A stretch of DNA of 64,000 nucleotides from Bdellovibrio bacteriovorus (GCF_001592735.1 NZ_LUKE01000002.1:1-64000); one strand, 5' to 3'. Counted from the stretch's first letter, positions 24,704 through 34,229 are shown. The notes: a model not told the origin generated them from the sequence alone. Numbers and translations: made by a program.

Positions 24704-26779
24704 ATGACTGCCAAACGTAAGATTCTGATGACCTGTGCTTTACCCTATGCCAATGGATACATCCATTTGGGCCACTTGGTAGAGTATCTGCAAGCCGATT
24801 TCTGGGCGCGTTTTCAGACCATGCGCGGTCATGAGTGCACTTTTATTTGCGCTGATGACACTCACGGCACCCCGATCATGGTGAAAGCGCGTGAACAAGG
24901 TATCACGCCAGAAACTTTGATCGCCAAAAGTTACGAAGAACACACCAAAGACTTTGCTGATTTCCAAGTGAAGTTTTCCCGATACGGCTCTACCAATTCT
25001 GAAGAAAACCGTCTTTTGTGTGAATATTTTTATAAAAAATTCGTTGAGGGTGGTCACACACGCACTCAAGCCATCCAACAACTTTACTGTGAACACGATA
25101 AGATGTTCTTACCGGATCGCTTTGTGAAAGGAACCTGCCCGAATTGTAAATCCAAAGATCAATACGGTGATTCTTGTGACGTGTGTGGGGCGACTTATGC
25201 GCCCAGTGACATGAAAGACGTTCACTGTTCTTTGTGTGGCACCGCACCTGTTTTAAAAGGCAGTGAGAGTATTTTCTTTAAACTGAATGACTTTAAAGCC
25301 TACCTTGAAGAATGGATCCCGAAACATTGCGCGCCGGAAGTCGGCAAAAAAATGCTCGAGTGGTTCAGTGCGGATCTTTTAGATTTAGATATTTCGCGTG
25401 ATGAGCCGTACTTTGGTTTTGCGATCCCGGGCACGAACAACAAAAAATTCTTTTATGTTTGGGTGGATGCTCCAATGGGATATATGTCCACGACCGAACA
25501 ATGGGCAAAAACCCATGGCAAAACTTTAAAAGACATCTGGCAAGATCCGGATCGCGAGATCTATCATTTCATTGGTAAAGATATTGCCCGCTTCCACACG
25601 ATTTTTTGGCCCGCGTTCTTAAAAGCCGCCGAGTTCCGTTCACCGAATCAAGTTTTCGTTCACGGTCACTTGATGGTGAATGGTGAAAAAATGTCTAAAT
25701 CTAAAGGGACATTTATCGCCGCTAGAACTTATTTGAACCATTTAAATCCTGAATATTTACGTTTTTATTACGCGACAAAATTGACTTCATCCGTGGATGA
25801 CATTGACTTGAACTTGGAAGAGTTCGTCAATCGCGTGAATTCAGAGCTTGTGGGTAAGATCACGAATCTTGGCTCCCGCGGGGGCCAGATGTTAAAAAAG
25901 AAAATGGACGGCGTGATGTCGACTCCGGATTCTGAAGGGCTTCAACTGCTGGAAGCAGCCCAGAAAAAAGCGGAGGTTATCGCGGGATTTTATGAAAACC
26001 GTGATTTCGCGAAGGCTTTTGCGGAAATTCGCACCTTGGCGGATGACGCCAATAAGTACTTTGACGAAAAAGCTCCGTGGAAAACTTTAGAAGCAGATCC
26101 TGCCGGAACTAAGCAAGTCATCACGACGACTTTAAATATTTTCCGCATGCTTGCGATCTTTATGAAGCCCGTGTTGCCAGAGTACACTCTGAAAGTGGAA
26201 AAACTTTTAGGTGAAAAAGACTATATCTGGGACGATGCTCAAAAAATTCTGACCAATCGCCCTATTAACGACTATGAGCACTTAGCGACTCGTGTAGAGG
26301 CCGACAAAGTGAAAGCCATGGTGGAAGAAAGCCGCAAGATCAATGAAGAGATCGCAGCGGCTAAAGCGGCGAGTTCAAAACCCGCAGCTGCGGCGAGTGC
26401 GCCCACAAAATCGGCAAAGGCAGAGCCCGTCGATCCTAACGCTTACGCGCCCGAGATTGAATTTGCAGATTTTGAAAAAGTCGATTTACGTATCGGGCAT
26501 ATCGTTGAGGCTGAAGAAATCAAAGAGGCCGACAAATTGCTTCGCTTAAAAGTCGATATCGGTGGTGGACAGATTCGTCAGATTATTTCTGGAATCAAAG
26601 CGGCTTACAAGGCGGAAAGCATGGTGGGCCGTCAAGTTTTGGTGTGCGTGAATTTAAAACCACGCAAGATGAAATTTGGTATGTCTGAGGGCATGATTTT
26701 AGCGGCCGGCACAGGTGGCAGTGATCTTTTTGTCCTGTCAGCAGATGCAGGTGCCAAAGTCGGTCAACGCGTGAAGTGA
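24704..26779 (+). CDS. metG: Methionyl-tRNA synthetase
   Basis: A 691-residue class I aminoacyl-tRNA synthetase attaching Met to tRNA-Met in the cytoplasm. The HIGH motif is HLGH (21-24) in ALPYANGYIHLGH, and KMSKS is at 329-333. Zinc knuckles are CPNCKSKDQYGDSC, CDVC and CSLC. An Ala/Lys linker (about 540-585) joins a C-terminal EMAP/Trbp111 tRNA-binding domain (about 588-691, FEKVDLRIGHIVEAEEIKEA). Size fits bacterial long-form MetG. The ATG at 24704 is chosen over a TTG six bases upstream. It shares the TGATG stop/start with the next gene. Confidence 0.98.
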   Translation: MTAKRKILMTCALPYANGYIHLGHLVEYLQADFWARFQTMRGHECTFICADDTHGTPIMVKAREQGITPETLIAKSYEEHTKDFADFQVKFSRYGSTNSEENRLLCEYFYKKFVEGGHTRTQAIQQLYCEHDKMFLPDRFVKGTCPNCKSKDQYGDSCDVCGATYAPSDMKDVHCSLCGTAPVLKGSESIFFKLNDFKAYLEEWIPKHCAPEVGKKMLEWFSADLLDLDISRDEPYFGFAIPGTNNKKFFYVWVDAPMGYMSTTEQWAKTHGKTLKDIWQDPDREIYHFIGKDIARFHTIFWPAFLKAAEFRSPNQVFVHGHLMVNGEKMSKSKGTFIAARTYLNHLNPEYLRFYYATKLTSSVDDIDLNLEEFVNRVNSELVGKITNLGSRGGQMLKKKMDGVMSTPDSEGLQLLEAAQKKAEVIAGFYENRDFAKAFAEIRTLADDANKYFDEKAPWKTLEADPAGTKQVITTTLNIFRMLAIFMKPVLPEYTLKVEKLLGEKDYIWDDAQKILTNRPINDYEHLATRVEADKVKAMVEESRKINEEIAAAKAASSKPAAAASAPTKSAKAEPVDPNAYAPEIEFADFEKVDLRIGHIVEAEEIKEADKLLRLKVDIGGGQIRQIISGIKAAYKAESMVGRQVLVCVNLKPRKMKFGMSEGMILAAGTGGSDLFVLSADAGAKVGQRVK

Positions 26780-27558
26780 TGCTCAACGCTCAAGATAAAA
26801 AATCCCTTGAAGAAATTCATAAGCTTTTTTTAGAGCTTGAAAAATCCTCAAGGGATTTTTCTTTTTCAGGCCCCCTACTTTCAGATTTAAAAGAAAAGAT
26901 AAAAAATCTAAACAAGAGCGCTAACGACGATGTGTCACGCCTTAGTGATTTGGAAAAGCACTTAGTGCCCGACATGACATTAAAGCATTTTTCAGGATTT
27001 GCGGTGCCCTTTGAGCGTTTGCTGAATAAGAATCTGCAAGACGATGATTTTTTAATTATAGAAAATGATCGCTCTGCCATCGAAGTGGCAGAGAAATTAC
27101 CACTGGTCTTTGTCTTAGATAATATCCGCTCAGCCTTTAATGTGGGCTCGATCTTTCGCACGGCCGAGTGTCTAGGAGCCAGCAAAGTGTATCTTTGCGG
27201 TTACACCCCGACGCCTGAGCAATGGAAGGTTGAAAAAACCGCTATGGGCACGCAAGAGTACCTTGAATGGGCGGAAGCTGGGAAACTTTTAGAGTGTTTA
27301 GAAGAACTGAAAGACGAAGGCTATCGCATTGTGGCCTTAGAGACGGCCGCCACCGCGCTTGATCTTTACGCGCCCTTTAGTGCTGAACCCACCGCCTTTG
27401 TTTTAGGGAATGAGCGCTTTGGCTTAGATGCTGAAATATTAAAAGTGATTGATGAAGTTCGCATCATTCCTTTGCGCGGACGAAAAAATTCCCTGAATGT
27501 GGGAGTGACGGCCGCGATTGCGGGATTTGAATGGATGAGACAGTGGCGCACAAAATAG
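26779..27558 (+). CDS. TrmH/SpoU-family rRNA or tRNA methyltransferase
   Basis: A 259-residue SAM-dependent 2'-O-ribose methyltransferase of the SPOUT (trefoil-knot) class. An N-terminal helical extension (1-105) is followed by the SpoU domain (about 110-255). The three motifs are NIRSAFNVGSIFRTAE, VLGNERFGLD, and LRGRKNSLNVGVTAAIA. The target could be tRNA Gm18 or an rRNA ribose; the N-terminal extension is not the standard TrmH one. It is translationally coupled to metG (TGATG) and overlaps trmO by 28 bases, making a translation-related operon. Confidence 0.88.
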   Translation: MLNAQDKKSLEEIHKLFLELEKSSRDFSFSGPLLSDLKEKIKNLNKSANDDVSRLSDLEKHLVPDMTLKHFSGFAVPFERLLNKNLQDDDFLIIENDRSAIEVAEKLPLVFVLDNIRSAFNVGSIFRTAECLGASKVYLCGYTPTPEQWKVEKTAMGTQEYLEWAEAGKLLECLEELKDEGYRIVALETAATALDLYAPFSAEPTAFVLGNERFGLDAEILKVIDEVRIIPLRGRKNSLNVGVTAAIAGFEWMRQWRTK

Positions 27559-28310
27559 AAATCGAAGCTATTGGAACTTTTAAATCTGACCAAGTGCAAC
27601 CCTATGAAGCCGGAAGACAACCTGATGAGTTTCATTCCGAAGGTTGCATCGAACTTTTTGCAGGCTCTAATTTTGAACAAGCCTTAATGGGTCTAGAGGG
27701 GTGTGAATACATCTGGGTTCTTTTTCAGTTCCATCATAATCCAAATTGGAATCCGATGGTGCTGCCACCTCGCGGACGAGATACTAAAATTGGCGTATTT
27801 GCCACCCGCTCCCCTTACCGTCCGAATGGTATTGGCATGAGCTGCGTGCGCGTGGAGCGCATTGATAAATTAAAAATCTATGTGGCGGGAGCAGATATCT
27901 TAGATGGCAGTCCGATCATTGATATTAAACCTTACGTGGCCTATGCCGATTCTATTCCGGGGGCGGAGCCTGAATGGCTAAAAAATGCCGAACGATTTGA
28001 AATATCTGTGAGCCCGTTGGCCGAAAAAAAGATTTCTTGGCTTGAAAGCCACGGCGTCTCACAGTTGCGAGGCTTTATTCGTCATCAATTAGAATATGAA
28101 CCCACCAATTCGAAAAAGAAGCGAGTCAAAGCCCAGGAAAAGGACTATATCTTAGCTTACCGCACTTGGCGCGTGCAGTTTCAGATTAAAGGAACCTTGC
28201 TTGAGGTTTCAGATGTCTTTTCGGGATATTCAGATCACGACCTGAAATTAGAAGAAGATACCTACAGCGATAAAGATCTTCACCGCCTGTTTTTAAAGAC
28301 TTTTATTTAA
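27531..28310 (+). CDS. trmO: tRNA N6-threonylcarbamoyladenosine methyltransferase
   Basis: A 259-residue TrmO (YaeB/TsaA) homologue, methylating t6A37 to m6t6A37 in tRNA for decoding fidelity. Key blocks are IGTFKSD at the start, CEYIWVLFQFHHN, the SAM-binding GVFATRSPYRPNGIGMS (about residues 88-104), and LDGSPIIDIKPYVAYADS. The C-terminal domain (about 150-259) matches the family's extra domain. Its overlap with the preceding SpoU gene indicates cotranscription with metG. The start codon may be GTG at 27543. The stop overlaps the convergent phosphatase gene by eight bases. Confidence 0.9.
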   Translation: MDETVAHKIEIEAIGTFKSDQVQPYEAGRQPDEFHSEGCIELFAGSNFEQALMGLEGCEYIWVLFQFHHNPNWNPMVLPPRGRDTKIGVFATRSPYRPNGIGMSCVRVERIDKLKIYVAGADILDGSPIIDIKPYVAYADSIPGAEPEWLKNAERFEISVSPLAEKKISWLESHGVSQLRGFIRHQLEYEPTNSKKKRVKAQEKDYILAYRTWRVQFQIKGTLLEVSDVFSGYSDHDLKLEEDTYSDKDLHRLFLKTFI

Positions 28311-29778
28311 ATTCCACCATCATCCAGGAAAAATCATCGTCGACGGGATGAATCGAGCGCATATCTTTAAGTCGCGAGGCAATATGCTGAGTTAATGAGG
28401 GGCCTTTTTTAGTCAGTGATTCTTTAAGAAGTTTGATCATCCGGCGATCGCCTAAACTCTTAGGTTGCCCCTCTGCGGGTCCAATTTTCATTTCTGGCAC
28501 CCCGTCGGTGTACACGAAAAGCCAATCGCCTTTTTTTATAACACATTTATTATCCGTAAAAGAAGTCTGACTTTCGCTGCCCAATAAGGGACCGGCATCC
28601 CCTAAGATAAATTCACTGTTCCATTCTCCGGAAGATTTATTCAATAACAAAGGCGAACAGTGGCTGGCATTGGAGTAGGTACATTCGCCCGTCGTCATAT
28701 CTATTTTTGCTAAAAAGAAAGTCATCGTTAAACTTCCTTGAGCGACCTTATATAAAACCTTATGCAGATTTTCTAGCATCCTGGCCGGAGAAATCTTGGG
28801 ATCGTCTTCAAAAACCGAGAATACGGCGCGACTCACGCCCGTAAGCAATGCCGAGGACAGCCCGTGACCGGTGACATCCCCGACGCCCAAATAAAGCATA
28901 TCACCTCGCCGAAAATGATAAAGCCAGTCCCCGCCGCAGCCATGCAATTGCTCACTGTACCCTGAGATAGAATAATGCCGCTCATCCACGTGAAGTTCAG
29001 GAAAAAAACTTTTCTGAACTTTTTCGGCAGTGCGAATCTCTGCATCCATGTAAGACTTTTTTTCTTTAACTAAGATCAAATCTTCGATGTTTTTAGCCAT
29101 CGAGTTAAAGGCATTCGCCAATACTTCGATTTCTTGGGCACCCAGTTTATGCTTAATACGCGCTTTAAGATTTCCCTGACCGATATTATCAACTTCTTTC
29201 GAAAGAACTTCTAACCCCAAAGTCAGACGATTTAGTACTGCGGAAAAAAGCAAAAGACCGAAGGTTAAAATTAAGATCGTGATGATTCCCACGCTGAGCG
29301 CTTGAAACGCCATGGATTTTTGAATTAGAGATACGGGGGCCACGGATAAAATCAATCCCACGCCGGGAACTTGATTGTAACCTAAAAACACCTCGCCATC
29401 GGCAAAGCTGACATCGTTAAAAAGTCCTTCACTGCTGCCGCCACTAAGAACCTGACGCAAACGATCGCTTTTCAAAAGAACATCATCATGCTGGGACTTG
29501 GAATAAGAGTCTTGAAAAAGGATCTTGCCATTTTTATCAATCAACATCGTTCGCGACCACTCGGGCACGCTGAGCTCTTCGTTTAAAATTTGGGGGATTT
29601 TAGAAAATTCCGCTCCCTGAATGGCGCGACTTAAAAAACGATTTTTTTGCAAGATAAGATCAGTGATCATTTCCTTTTTTTCAGTGAACTGTGATTTCAG
29701 AAAAATCACCCCACTGGTTAAGACCGCAAAAACCAACAGGACTGAAATCAATATTTTAATTTGTGAATTGAGTTTCAT
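28303..29778 (-). CDS. Membrane-anchored PP2C/SpoIIE-type phosphatase with HAMP domain
   Basis: A 491-residue inner-membrane signalling protein. TM1 is at about 9-28, a periplasmic sensor segment at about 30-155, TM2 at about 160-185, and a HAMP domain at about 185-240. A PPM/SpoIIE phosphatase domain follows (about 245-491). The metal-binding blocks GGDWLYHF, GDVTGHGLSSALLTG, FVYTDGVPEM and DDDFSWMMVE are present. These phosphatases usually dephosphorylate anti-sigma antagonists. No antagonist or kinase gene is adjacent; the neighbours are trmO and a FecR-like gene. Its promoter region is divergent to the latter. Confidence 0.87.
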   Translation of the reverse strand: MKLNSQIKILISVLLVFAVLTSGVIFLKSQFTEKKEMITDLILQKNRFLSRAIQGAEFSKIPQILNEELSVPEWSRTMLIDKNGKILFQDSYSKSQHDDVLLKSDRLRQVLSGGSSEGLFNDVSFADGEVFLGYNQVPGVGLILSVAPVSLIQKSMAFQALSVGIITILILTFGLLLFSAVLNRLTLGLEVLSKEVDNIGQGNLKARIKHKLGAQEIEVLANAFNSMAKNIEDLILVKEKKSYMDAEIRTAEKVQKSFFPELHVDERHYSISGYSEQLHGCGGDWLYHFRRGDMLYLGVGDVTGHGLSSALLTGVSRAVFSVFEDDPKISPARMLENLHKVLYKVAQGSLTMTFFLAKIDMTTGECTYSNASHCSPLLLNKSSGEWNSEFILGDAGPLLGSESQTSFTDNKCVIKKGDWLFVYTDGVPEMKIGPAEGQPKSLGDRRMIKLLKESLTKKGPSLTQHIASRLKDMRSIHPVDDDFSWMMVEFK

Positions 29779-29802
29779 CGCGGAATCCGTTTTACTAAAA
29801 GA

Positions 29803-30585
29803 GTGAAAATCACCAAACTTGATATACTTCTTACAACACTTTTGGTCTTTGAGTCGTCGGCTTTAGCCGTTTTGCATTCCAACCAAAAATATTTTTTTGC
29901 AGGCAGTGCTGAAAGTCAAGACTTAGCTTTAGTCACAGAAGCCACGAACGGTGATCTTAGACCCTTTGACTCGCTCAACTTCTTCCCGGTGGAATCAGGA
30001 CAAACCGTGCGAAATGGTGATCTTCTGCGTACCCGTGAGGCCCCGATGATTATTGAAGTCTTGGGAGATAACACGGAAGTCATTATCAATCCTTACTCCC
30101 TTGTTCGGGTGACCTTACACAACCAGAAGATCCAAATTGATTTGCGCCATGGTAAATACACTTTTAAAGCGCCAGCTCTAACATCAGCCCCCATCGAAGA
30201 GTCTAAAAACAAAGACCAGAAGCCCGAAGAAATAAATTCGGAGGTCCAGGATAAAGTGCCCGACAAAGGAAAACAGTTTTATCCAGCCCCCGGCAGTGTC
30301 CTTTTGTATCTTCCCGGAGCCACACTCAAAGTCATCTTAGAGGCTCGCTGTATTGGAGAGTGCCGAGTTTCCATGAGCTTTAATAATGAGCCTTATCTGA
30401 AGCCATTTATCTATCGCCCCATGGAGCCCATTCAAATTTCATTAAATGGTCTAACGGGGCAGTTTCACTGGACCCTGCAAGCTGATGACGGAAACTATAA
30501 AGGTGATTTTGAAGTTCTTCCTTTTAACAAAGACACAATGAAACAGATGTTGGACGCAGGCAAAAACGTTGAAGTCGTTTATTAA
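29803..30585 (+). CDS. FecR-like exported protein
   Basis: A 260-residue protein starting GTG, with an N-terminal signal/anchor (about 1-25). A FecR-type block GQTVRNGDLLRTREAPMIIE then LGDNTEVIINPYSLVRV lies at about 66-108, where family members have the strand repeat. A Pro/Glu/Lys-rich linker follows (about 128-155) and then a second beta-rich domain to the end with one Cys pair. It has no cognate sigma factor here. It is divergent from the PP2C phosphatase gene, 24 bases apart, so the two may form a signalling pair. It abuts the convergent barrel gene. Confidence 0.65.
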   Translation: MKITKLDILLTTLLVFESSALAVLHSNQKYFFAGSAESQDLALVTEATNGDLRPFDSLNFFPVESGQTVRNGDLLRTREAPMIIEVLGDNTEVIINPYSLVRVTLHNQKIQIDLRHGKYTFKAPALTSAPIEESKNKDQKPEEINSEVQDKVPDKGKQFYPAPGSVLLYLPGATLKVILEARCIGECRVSMSFNNEPYLKPFIYRPMEPIQISLNGLTGQFHWTLQADDGNYKGDFEVLPFNKDTMKQMLDAGKNVEVVY

Positions 30586-31188
30586 TTAAAAAACGTAGTT
30601 AAGACCCATCCAAAAAACATTTTCTTTGATTTGCACGCGTGGATCACTGCCCGCAAAACTAAACGCCGAGGTTGAGACTTCCATATTAAATTCAAAACTT
30701 GAATTCAGTCTTAAATCCCCGCCAAGTCCGATATTGATCACGTTATAGTCCCCGGACAATGATTTTGTCGGATCTAAGGATTCTAAATCCGCCCCTAGAT
30801 AAAATTGCCTTTTTCCGTAAAGCGTCGACACATAAGGATTCCAATTTCTTTGAAAGATGTATTCGCCCCAGTTTTCTTTCTGCACAACGCGAGAGGCGCG
30901 GTCTTTTAAATAAATCCTTCCTAAAAGTTCTAGACCGGAAATGGGAACGCCAGAAGAGTTTAAGTCAAACTGCGCCATGTAACCAAAGCCGAAGGCCAAG
31001 CGGTCATTTAAAAAATGCACATACTGAAAGTTAAACCCACCCGTACTGACCGCCGAGCCTTTATTAGTACCGGTATTTTCATAAAGCCCCGCCCCCGTGC
31101 GCAAGACTATTTTGGAAAAAACTTGTAAATTTTCAGCGTGAACCGCGTATGGAGACAAAATAAAAAGGAGTGCTAGAAAAATTCTCAC
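30586..31188 (-). CDS. Outer-membrane beta-barrel in a MotAB operon
   Basis: A 200-residue protein with signal peptide (about 1-18, ending VHA). Alternating strands include GGFNFQYVHFLNDRLAFGFG and NIGLGGDLRLNSSFEFNMEV. The terminal Phe (LNYVF) is the Bam-type barrel signature. The size suggests an eight-strand barrel. It is the last gene of the operon starting at motA (35014) and overlaps the previous gene by four bases. It may be the outer-membrane element of the envelope assembly proposed there, which is inference from context. Confidence 0.78.
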   Translation of the reverse strand: MRIFLALLFILSPYAVHAENLQVFSKIVLRTGAGLYENTGTNKGSAVSTGGFNFQYVHFLNDRLAFGFGYMAQFDLNSSGVPISGLELLGRIYLKDRASRVVQKENWGEYIFQRNWNPYVSTLYGKRQFYLGADLESLDPTKSLSGDYNVINIGLGGDLRLNSSFEFNMEVSTSAFSFAGSDPRVQIKENVFWMGLNYVF

Positions 31189-32912
31189 GCCGCTGACGCC
31201 TTTCGATCCATGGACACGAGCCCTAGCGTTGGCAATACGGGTAACTTCTGATTCATATGAGCTCTTAAGGCGTCATCTAAAAGATCCCGCGCCATGGCTA
31301 AGCTTTGCTCTTTATCTAGTGTTCCGTCACCACGTTGAGCTTTATTAAATAGATCCATAACAATGGATTTTTTAATACCCTCGGGCAAAAGACCGATCAG
31401 GAAATCACGATCATTTTCGGGCGAACAAATTAAAAGCGCGGCTAAAGAGTCGTTGGCTTGCATCGCCACAAAGGCTTTTAAAGCCGCGGGCTGAACAGAT
31501 TTTAAATTTCGCAACGTCCAAATCTGCTTATCCAGCTCACGCTTCAGGGGCGGTTGTTTATCGGCGATGCGATCAATAAAATCCTGATCTTGCCCCAAAG
31601 GCATCGCTTTAATCGAGCTTACCAGGGAAAGAATCACTTTTTGTCCCACCCCGTTTTCATCACGCACCGAAGAAATCTGGGCAAAGACACGAGGCTTTAA
31701 CATCGAGAACTGTGTTTTCACATCTTGGGGCTGAAGCTTTTCACCCTCAATCACGCGGTCCCATTCGTCTTGAGAAATTCTTTGTGCGTTTTTAGATAAA
31801 ATTTCAGGCGGCAAGGCTTCGAAAACGATTTTCCAGAGCCAGCTCTGACGCTCTTTTAAAGCCAACTCAAACAAGGCTTCGCCGTCTACCCGGAAAAGCA
31901 AAGACAGATCTTCGGGAGATAAAACTTCCTCAAGGAAAACGCGACGGTCCATCGTGAGCAGAGTCAACTTTTCCACAGTTTCTCGCGCCCATTGCGATAA
32001 AACGAAGTTTTCCCCATGCGGATCTTCTTCCACCATGCGTTTGATACGGTCTTTACCTAAAAATACCGAAATATTTTCTTTTTCATCGGCTTGCAAGTGG
32101 CTTAACAACCAACGCAATCCCGCACGATTTTCTGGAGAGTCTTGCAAATAAGAGGTCACGCGGTAGGGTTGGCTTGCACAAAGATGTCTTAAAACTTTCA
32201 GCGAGTGAGCCAGATCCGTTTGCGAGTGCTGAGTTTTTTTTGAAGCCAAGGATTTCTTTTCTTTCCCCTTACCCTCTTCTGTTTTTTGCTTCATTGACAA
32301 CATATTGCTGCTAAATATTTTAGCCGCTTTAGTTATGTAGACGCCGGCTGTCCTAAAAGCTGCATAGATCACCACGCCGATAAAGAATACACAAGCCGCC
32401 ATAAAGCAGTAATTCAGAATTTCAGTGCGTGTCAGGGGTTTTTCTTTTGGCTCCTCAATTTTCTTTTCTTCGATCACTTTTTTAACTGGCTCTGCAAAGT
32501 CCACCAATTGCACGGCAATGACGGGACGATACACCGCAAAGCTGCGACGTAAAATATCTCTGAATTTTGCGATGGCTTTAGAGTCTAACCGACTGGAAAT
32601 CACGAGGTTGATGTTGGTCGCTTCAATTCTTTCTAGCAGTGGCTTTTCGTTTTCAAAAAATCTTGTCGATGAGTTCATATTGGGAAGATAACCCATATCA
32701 AGTTCTTCGGTGATGACCTGAGGGCTATTTCTTAAGCGCATATTCACTTCAACCGCAATATAAGCCGTTTCGCCAAACTGAACGCGAGCGATATTTAAAA
32801 TATTTTCGCGTATGGAACGACTTAATTCTAAGGTCACGTCCGACTGCGAAAACGCCGTCGAGTGGCTCAAGATGATCATAGCGCTGATCAACCATCGGGT
32901 TAATAATCTCAT
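31185..32912 (-). CDS. Inner-membrane protein with FliF/FliG-like features, in a MotAB operon
   Basis: A 575-residue protein with signal peptide (1-22), periplasmic domain (about 23-160), one transmembrane helix (about 165-187) and a cytoplasmic helical domain (about 195-575). The periplasmic part has an alpha/beta ring-building-like look (NLVISSRLDSKAIAKFRDIL then VIAVQLVDF). The cytoplasmic part has segments reminiscent of FliG middle/C-terminal repeats (EVLSPEDLSLLFRVDGEALF; FEALPPEILSKNAQRI; IGLLPEGIKKSIVMDLF). FliG is the flagellar rotor protein that stators push. A membrane-tethered protein combining both, translated with MotAB, could be a rotor-like partner. The FliG likeness is by eye only. 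Four-base overlaps join both neighbours. Confidence 0.62.
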   Translation of the reverse strand: MRLLTRWLISAMIILSHSTAFSQSDVTLELSRSIRENILNIARVQFGETAYIAVEVNMRLRNSPQVITEELDMGYLPNMNSSTRFFENEKPLLERIEATNINLVISSRLDSKAIAKFRDILRRSFAVYRPVIAVQLVDFAEPVKKVIEEKKIEEPKEKPLTRTEILNYCFMAACVFFIGVVIYAAFRTAGVYITKAAKIFSSNMLSMKQKTEEGKGKEKKSLASKKTQHSQTDLAHSLKVLRHLCASQPYRVTSYLQDSPENRAGLRWLLSHLQADEKENISVFLGKDRIKRMVEEDPHGENFVLSQWARETVEKLTLLTMDRRVFLEEVLSPEDLSLLFRVDGEALFELALKERQSWLWKIVFEALPPEILSKNAQRISQDEWDRVIEGEKLQPQDVKTQFSMLKPRVFAQISSVRDENGVGQKVILSLVSSIKAMPLGQDQDFIDRIADKQPPLKRELDKQIWTLRNLKSVQPAALKAFVAMQANDSLAALLICSPENDRDFLIGLLPEGIKKSIVMDLFNKAQRGDGTLDKEQSLAMARDLLDDALRAHMNQKLPVLPTLGLVSMDRKASAA

Positions 32913-33496
32913 TGCGACCCTCGCTCTTTTTTCAAACGCTCAACAAGACGAGCTGCGACAGCGTCATCCGGATCAAGAGTCAAAGCGCGCTGTAAATTCT
33001 TAAATGCCATCGTAGGATTTTTATTTTCAAGATCCAAGGTCGCCTGCAACACATAAGCGGAAGCCACATTAGGATATTCTTTCATAAAATTATTCAGTCG
33101 TTCTTGAGCTACCGGAAACTTACCGGAAGCAATAAAGCCTTGAATCTCTAAGATCCCACGCGATAGGCCGTTGACTTGTCTTGAGAAATTTAAAAGCATG
33201 CGTTCTTTGAAATATTCCGCTGTGTAAGCTGTCAGATTAAAATTCAAGGTCTGACTTGCCCCCGAATCAACAAACACGTTCTGCGATTCAAAACCAGGTT
33301 TACTGATTTTTACGCTCAGTAAGGGTTTAGCAAAGGCTTCTGGATTCATTTCGGGTTTAATATCTAAAGGAGTCATGCCAACAACTTTGTTATTGATTTG
33401 AACTTCGGCATTAGCCGGCTCGGTTTCAATACGAAAATGGGCTGTCGCACATGAAGTAAGAAATAAAAAAGACGTCAACCCCAAAAGCTTATTCAT
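32909..33496 (-). CDS. PEGA-domain/TPR lipoprotein in a MotAB operon
   Basis: A 195-residue lipoprotein (lipobox FLTSC, Cys16). A PEGA-type beta domain (about 20-90) contains FRIETEPANAEVQINNKVVG and the conserved TPLDI. Two TPR-like helical repeats follow (about 120-190; AYVLQATLDLENKNPTMAFK, ALTLDPDDAVAARL). PEGA domains are found in envelope and surface-layer proteins; TPRs bind partner proteins. It overlaps motB by eight bases and the following gene by four. It may link the complex to the outer membrane, which is inference. Confidence 0.78.
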   Translation of the reverse strand: MNKLLGLTSFLFLTSCATAHFRIETEPANAEVQINNKVVGMTPLDIKPEMNPEAFAKPLLSVKISKPGFESQNVFVDSGASQTLNFNLTAYTAEYFKERMLLNFSRQVNGLSRGILEIQGFIASGKFPVAQERLNNFMKEYPNVASAYVLQATLDLENKNPTMAFKNLQRALTLDPDDAVAARLVERLKKERGSQ

Positions 33497-34229
33497 TTAA
33501 AGCCTCTGCAGATTTGATGATTTTAATAACCACACGACGATTCTGCGCCTGGTTGGCGGGAATATCGAGGCCGTTTGCATCTTTATTGGGGACGATCGGA
33601 CGAGTATCTCCCCATCCTAAAGCTTTCATCTTATTGCGCGCAAACTTGGCCACTTCAAAAAGATGCAAAATACGACAAGCGCGCAGGCTTGAAAGTTCCC
33701 AGTTGGATAAGACTGGCCCCTTGCCGTTTAAGGGGACGTCGTCGGTATGTCCTTCAACCACGATCCCAAAATCACTGGCTTGCGTGGAAATCACCGGAAT
33801 GATTTTTTCCATCAAAGCCAGGGCTTGAGGTTTTAACTCCATGGAACCCGGATCAAAAAAGAGCGCTCCGCGGAAAGTCACGGTCAAACCCTTTTCTGAA
33901 GGTTCGATGACCACTTGGTTTTTGATTTGCGGGTCCGTTAAAACATTTTCAATGCTTTTTTTAAGGTCTTCAAACGGAACTTTGTATTCGCCGCCAAAAA
34001 GTAATGTGGTTTCTTTTTTAACTTTCTCAAAAGACTGATCGTCGATCGTGGAAAAGCTTTGCAAAACGATAAAAAAGCCCACTAAAAGCGTCATCAAGTC
34101 GGCATAGGAAATCAGCCACCCCTCGCCGTCCTCGGATTCATGAGGCACGCCCTCGTAAGGATTTAAATCCTTCAACGCACGAGGCTTAAGCCTTTCTTTT
34201 TTAGTGAAGTCAATTCTTGGCGCCGCCAT
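33489..34229 (-). CDS. motB: MotB-family stator protein
   Basis: A 246-residue stator subunit with one transmembrane helix (about 39-58) carrying the proton-channel Asp44 in WLISYADLMTLLVGFF. The periplasmic plug/linker spans about 60-115. An OmpA-like peptidoglycan-binding domain follows (about 120-235: VEGHTDDVPL, LSSLRACRILHLF, NRRVVIKI). With MotA it forms the 5:2 ion-driven stator. It is translated with MotA (one-base overlap) and followed by non-flagellar envelope genes, so its partner rotor may not be the flagellum. Confidence 0.92.
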   Translation of the reverse strand: MAAPRIDFTKKERLKPRALKDLNPYEGVPHESEDGEGWLISYADLMTLLVGFFIVLQSFSTIDDQSFEKVKKETTLLFGGEYKVPFEDLKKSIENVLTDPQIKNQVVIEPSEKGLTVTFRGALFFDPGSMELKPQALALMEKIIPVISTQASDFGIVVEGHTDDVPLNGKGPVLSNWELSSLRACRILHLFEVAKFARNKMKALGWGDTRPIVPNKDANGLDIPANQAQNRRVVIKIIKSAEALNE

